From positions 6,042 through 70,041 of the forward strand of contig BDDD01000719.1 in NCBI GenBank assembly GCA_001972305.1: a DNA stretch of 64,000 bases, written 5' to 3'. Below the pieces are notes generated by a model. It was given only the letters and a program-made list of their open reading frames with translations. It searched no databases and was not told where the DNA came from. The position numbers and the translations under genes are program-made. Positions 60,287 through 64,000 of the stretch are shown here, in pieces (the first letter of the stretch is position 1; the number at the start of each line of letters is the position of its first letter). This DNA is from Cephalotus follicularis (lineage: Eukaryota; Streptophyta; Magnoliopsida; Oxalidales; Cephalotaceae).

Positions 60287-61942
60287 ATGACAAATCAAAT
60301 GAATCTAAACATAGGATTAGAAGGTTCCTCCATTACTAGACCTCCGTTCTTTGACGGAAATAACTATAGTTTTTGGAAGACTAGGATGACCAATTTTCTA
60401 CAATCCCTTGACTATCAATTGTGGCATATAATTGTTAATGGTCCTAGGATGCCCACAAGAACTATAGAAGGAGTAGTCTCTCCTAAACCCAAAAATGAAT
60501 ATAATGATAATGATTTTAGGATGCTCTAATTAAATTCTAAAGCTAAACATGTTTTATTTTGTGTCGTTGGCCCTAATGAATTTAATCGGATATCTTCTTG
60601 TGATTCGGCAAAAGAAATGTGGGATTTATTAGAAGTCACATATGAAGGCACGAATCAAGTAAAAGAATCTAAAATTAGCATGTTTGTACATGAGTATGAA
60701 TTGTTTATGATGCATAATGATGAAGGTATTAGTGATATGTTTACTCGTTTTACTACTATTATTAATTCTCTTAAGAATCTTGGCAAATTCTATTCTAATA
60801 AAGAACTTGTAAGGAAAATCTTAAGGTGTTTGCCAAGAAGTTGGACTCCTAAGGTGACGGCCATTGAGGAGGCTAAGGATCTCTCAACTCTCCCTCTCGA
60901 ACAACTCCTTGGTTCCTTGATGACACATGAGACAACAATGAAGAATCTTGAGAATGTGGAAGTCAAGAAAAAGAAGTCAATCGCTTTTAAAGCTTCAAAG
61001 GAAGATAGTGAAAGTGATGAAGATGGAGATGTGGCACTTATAACTTCCCAATTTAAAAGGTTTCTCAAAAATCAAAAAGGGAAAAAGGCTTTCAAAAAGA
61101 ATTTCCCTCAAGATGAAGAGTCAAACAAAAGGGAAGAACCAACATGCTACGAATACAAAAAGCCCGGCCACTTCAAAAACGAGTGTCCAAATCTTAAAAA
61201 GAAAGAGCAATTCAAGAAAAAGAATGAATACTTCAAGAAGAAGAAAGCGATGGTAGCCACATGGTCGGATAGCGATTCCTCAAGCTCCGAAGAGGAAAGT
61301 GATGAAGAGGTAGCACACATTGCTTTCATGGCAATTGAGGATGAGGAAGAAAATGAGGTAAATTTTACTTTTGATGAATTGCAAAATGCTTATGAGAAAT
61401 TATATGTCGAATATGAAAATGTTTGTTTGACTCTAAAGGAAAATGCTATGTCCACGTCTAAAGAAATTGATAATTTAAAGAGTGAGAATAGCAAGTATTT
61501 GAATGAAATTGAATCTCTAAAAAGTAAGAATAGCTTTTATATGAATGAGATTGAAATTCAAAATGTTTCTTCAAAATTATCAATCGATTCATTGGAATAA
61601 AATGAAAAGCTAAAAATTGAAATTGATGCTTTAAAGAAATCTTTTTCTACCTTTTCAAATAGTAATGCTAAATTGGATAATCTTTTAGGATTACAAAGGT
61701 GTGTGTTTGACAAAACCGGTCTTGGCTATGAAGAAATGAAAAATGTCAAACATTTTAACAATTTCTTTGTTAAGAAATTTGAGCCTCAAATTGTTTGTAA
61801 TTATTGTGGTAGATTAGGACATGTATCTACTTCATGCTTTTATAGAAAGAACTTTGGTAAAACTAGGAGAATTTGGGTTCCGAAAGGAACTTTTGTGACT
61901 AACTTGCAAGGACCCAAGTTCAAATGGGTACCAAAAGCTTAA
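60287..61942 (+). pseudogene. Sirevirus-like gag, one frame with two stops
   Basis: The same frame runs through 60287-61942 (552 codons) with TAA stops at 60527-60529 and 61598-61600. The N-terminal part (ITRPPFFDGNNYSFWKTRMT) and WDLLEVTYEGTNQVKESKI are the copia gag/UBN2 domain. A basic region and a first knuckle CYEYKKPGHFKNEC follow; the second cysteine of the C-X2-C pair is Tyr. Then come an acidic Ser-rich tract, a coiled-coil region (ENVCLTLKE ... EIDNLKSENSKYLNEIESLK) and a second knuckle (CNYCGRLGHVSTSC). It ends KFKWVPKA and a stop. No pol frame follows. Confidence 0.85.
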
Positions 61943-62020
61943 ACTTTGTTTTTGTAGGTGTACTTGGAGTAAATTTCAAGATGGTCAAGTACACAAGTTT
62001 ATGTGAGAAAACTTTAGTTG

Positions 62021-62814
62021 AGGGGGAGGTATTGATATAATGTTGATAATAATAATGTTTCTTTTAAATCTTTTATTTAGTATCATTTTATCCTTCAATT
62101 GGTATATTTCAATATGTATCCCTTTAAAATTGTTTTAATTGGTATCAAATTTTAGACATAATCTTTTTGATGCTAACAAAAAGGGGGAGAATGCTTTATG
62201 CTTTAGGAAATATTGATAGCTTATGCTAAGGGGGAGCTAGATATGTAAATGTGCTATTAATGAAAATGAACTTGATGTGAATTTATAGTTTATGGTTGAT
62301 AAACTTTTTTTAGATGACTTTTGAAGTTAGGTAATGAATTTGCATTTTTAATTATGTAATGGTTTTTAGTGTGTTGAAGAAAGTGAATATATTGTTTATG
62401 CTTGCCATTGTTTTGTTTTCTCTCCATATATTGAATTTATACTTTCGTTAAAAGGAAATTTTGATACTAGCACATTGTTAAATGTTTAAACATATGCTAT
62501 GATTAATGAGGAGTTTTCTTGAACATTTTGTTGTTTGACAAAAAAGGGGAGATTGGTAAATTGCATTGGTAAGCATTGGTATTGCATTGGTAAATTGAAT
62601 TGAAGAATTGCTTAGGAATGCATTACATTGTCTATAATAATGTCTTTTTGAGACTATGCATACAAAAAGGGGGAGAATTGTTGCTAAATAACTTTGACAA
62701 ATGCTCTAGACTTGATAAATTGTAGTTGAGTTAATTTTAGTAGTGTTAAAAGTTAAATATGTCAAAATCATGCAATATTAGGTTTGTTTTGTCAATCATC
62801 AAAAAGGGGGAGAT
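62021..62814 (+). repeat. Six polypurine tracts upstream of the 3' LTR
   Basis: AGGGGGAG-type tracts occur at about 62021, 62178, 62228, 62539, 62664 and 62801, spaced 50-310 bp apart. The last abuts the 3' LTR and is the expected plus-strand primer. Multiplied tracts of this kind are known from Sireviruses. The rest of 61943-62814 has no coding capacity. Confidence 0.85.
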
Positions 62815-63953
62815 TGTTGGCTTTTTGCCACCCCTTTAATTGTGTTTAAAGGTTATGTTTCGATGATTAACAAACAAGTAACAAACAAGAAATACTTGTA
62901 TGCATGTTTTGATATGTTACAAACACATATACTCACTTGATTGTAATGTTGAAAGTGTTGCAAAGGTTTAGATTGCAGAAACATGACAATCCAGTCGACT
63001 GCCATGATGTCCAGCCGACTATTGAGGTTGAGTAGCCGACTGCCCAAGGATGAATAGCCGACTGGACCTTCAAAGAAACCCTGCACCTGGAAATTGTCTC
63101 CAACCAGCCGACTGCCTCAGGGCTCCAGTCGACTGCCATGACAATCCAGTCGATTGCCAAGGCTTTCCAGCCGACTGCCAAGAAGTGCACATTTCAACCA
63201 GTAGCTTCTGTAAATCCATTTTCAGCTCAACCAGCCGACTGGAACAGAGCACCAGTAGACTGCCAAGGCACACAGTCGACTGCCAAGTCCATCCAGCCGA
63301 CTGCCACTCTCCAACGGCTATAATTTCAAATGCACAACAATTTCTCCAGCCAATTGTAAGGAAAATCCAGCCGACTGGATTTGGTCTGAATGCTTAAAAA
63401 TAGATCCGTTGGAGCATCTCTATTTAAGGAAGAATGTGATATCTTTACAAAAGAGACACAACAAGAGATTACAAGACAATACACACTTCTTCCAAGCAAC
63501 TCAAGAGCTATCCTACATCTTTCAAACCAATACCCAAAGCTTGTAACTAGTTTACACTTTCATATCCAACCTTTAAGAGGTTATTTGTAAACACAAACCA
63601 ATCTTTTTATCATTCATTGTAAAAGAGGGGAGTGAACCCTTGTAAGGTGTTTGATTGATTTGCACCCGGAACCCAAAATCAAGTGTAAGGTGGTTTGCTT
63701 TGATTTGCACCCGTAAACCAAAAATCAAAGGTTGCTAGTGGATTCTAGTGGAATATCAAGGGGTTCTTGAGAAAGTGGACGTAGGCACGGATTTTGCCGA
63801 ACCACTATAAACTCGTTTGCACACTCTCTATCCCTTATCTCTTTTACTTACAATTGTATTATTTGTTCTTGTGTGCTTGTTTAGTTTCATAGTTTAATTT
63901 GTTAATTTCGCAAACAAAATTAGTAATTAAAGGTTGCCATACTTTTCCCAACA
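62815..63953 (+). repeat. 3' LTR with CCAG(C/T)CGACTG repeats
   Basis: 1139 bp. At 62990-63380 a motif CAG(C/T)CGACTG, often followed by CCA, recurs about fifteen times; the form CAGTCGACTG is a perfect palindrome. The promoter and polyadenylation regions should lie in the conserved last 350 bp, which contains ACTATAAACTCG. Confidence 0.88.
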
Positions 63954-64000
63954 CAAATTAAAGATATGCATAAACAGGTTCGTAAACGAATTATCAAATT
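63954..64000. other. Flank of the Sirevirus-like element
   Basis: Forty-seven AT-rich bases with no feature. Confidence 0.6.

Larger units (their letters stand above)
59886..63953 (+). mobile_element. Gag-only Sirevirus-like Copia derivative
   Basis: A 3' LTR of 1139 bp (62815-63953, TGTTGG...CCAACA) matches, over its last 350 bp, a truncated left LTR (59886-60232). TGGTATCAGAGC at 60235-60246 is a perfect initiator-tRNA-Met primer site two bases after the left LTR. The interior holds only a gag-like frame (60287-61942), then about 870 bp with six polypurine tracts, with no protease, integrase or polymerase. Size of gag, CCHC knuckles, primer site and repeated polypurine tracts fit the Sirevirus lineage. 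It would depend on proteins supplied by an autonomous relative. Confidence 0.82.

Noticed and set aside
62990..63380. CRISPR-like array
   Set aside because: The short motif is irregularly spaced, the spacers are not uniform, and it lies in a plant LTR.

Overview
This is a plant nuclear genomic window, most likely from a eudicot. It is AT-rich, has few genes with long spacers, carries many retrotransposons and foldback (MITE-like) elements, uses GT-AG introns, and encodes plant-only families (GASA/snakin, XTNX-type TIR-NBS-TPR, PRA1, HAP8). I cannot name the species. Splice sites and termini quoted here were read by eye; family names come from recognition, not from a search.

Layout. 1-4118: AT-rich spacer with a 121-bp direct duplication and an (AT)n tract. 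4119-8658 (minus): a four-exon GASA/snakin peptide gene whose introns hold an LTR-like element, a TRIM-like element and a foldback element. 8659-12250: spacer with foldback elements. 12256-17626 (plus): probable promoter and spliced leader, then an intact single-exon XTNX gene (985 aa). 19036-19617 (minus): a PRA1-family membrane protein (193 aa), convergent with XTNX. 20275-23053 and 24152-27020: two solo LTRs of one 2.8-kb family in opposite orientation, each with a perfect 5-bp target duplication. 27026-33938: spacer. 33939-39459 (minus): a three-exon gene for a 1434-aa HAP8-like protein with a UBZ4-type zinc finger. 39460-47066: probable leader, then spacer with microsatellites, a TRIM-like remnant and two copies of a foldback element. 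47067-52361: a nearly full-length Copia retrotransposon (minus) with 214-bp LTRs, disabled by nonsense codons. 53736-55546: a third, head-to-head rearranged copy of the solo-LTR family. 57360-59885: a deleted Ty3/gypsy fragment. 59886-63953: a gag-only Sirevirus-like Copia derivative with repeated polypurine tracts.

The host genes do not form a pathway. XTNX, PRA1 and HAP8 lie in an order that, from memory, matches consecutive Arabidopsis loci on chromosome 5 (At5g56220, At5g56230, At5g56240/56250), so they look like a conserved syntenic block widened by transposons. The most useful points are the LTR edge 13 bp from the GASA splice acceptor, the inverted solo-LTR pair beside PRA1, the head-to-head LTR composite, and the gag-only Sirevirus derivative. 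I saw no clearly new multi-gene system, CRISPR array, operon or tRNA/rRNA gene.
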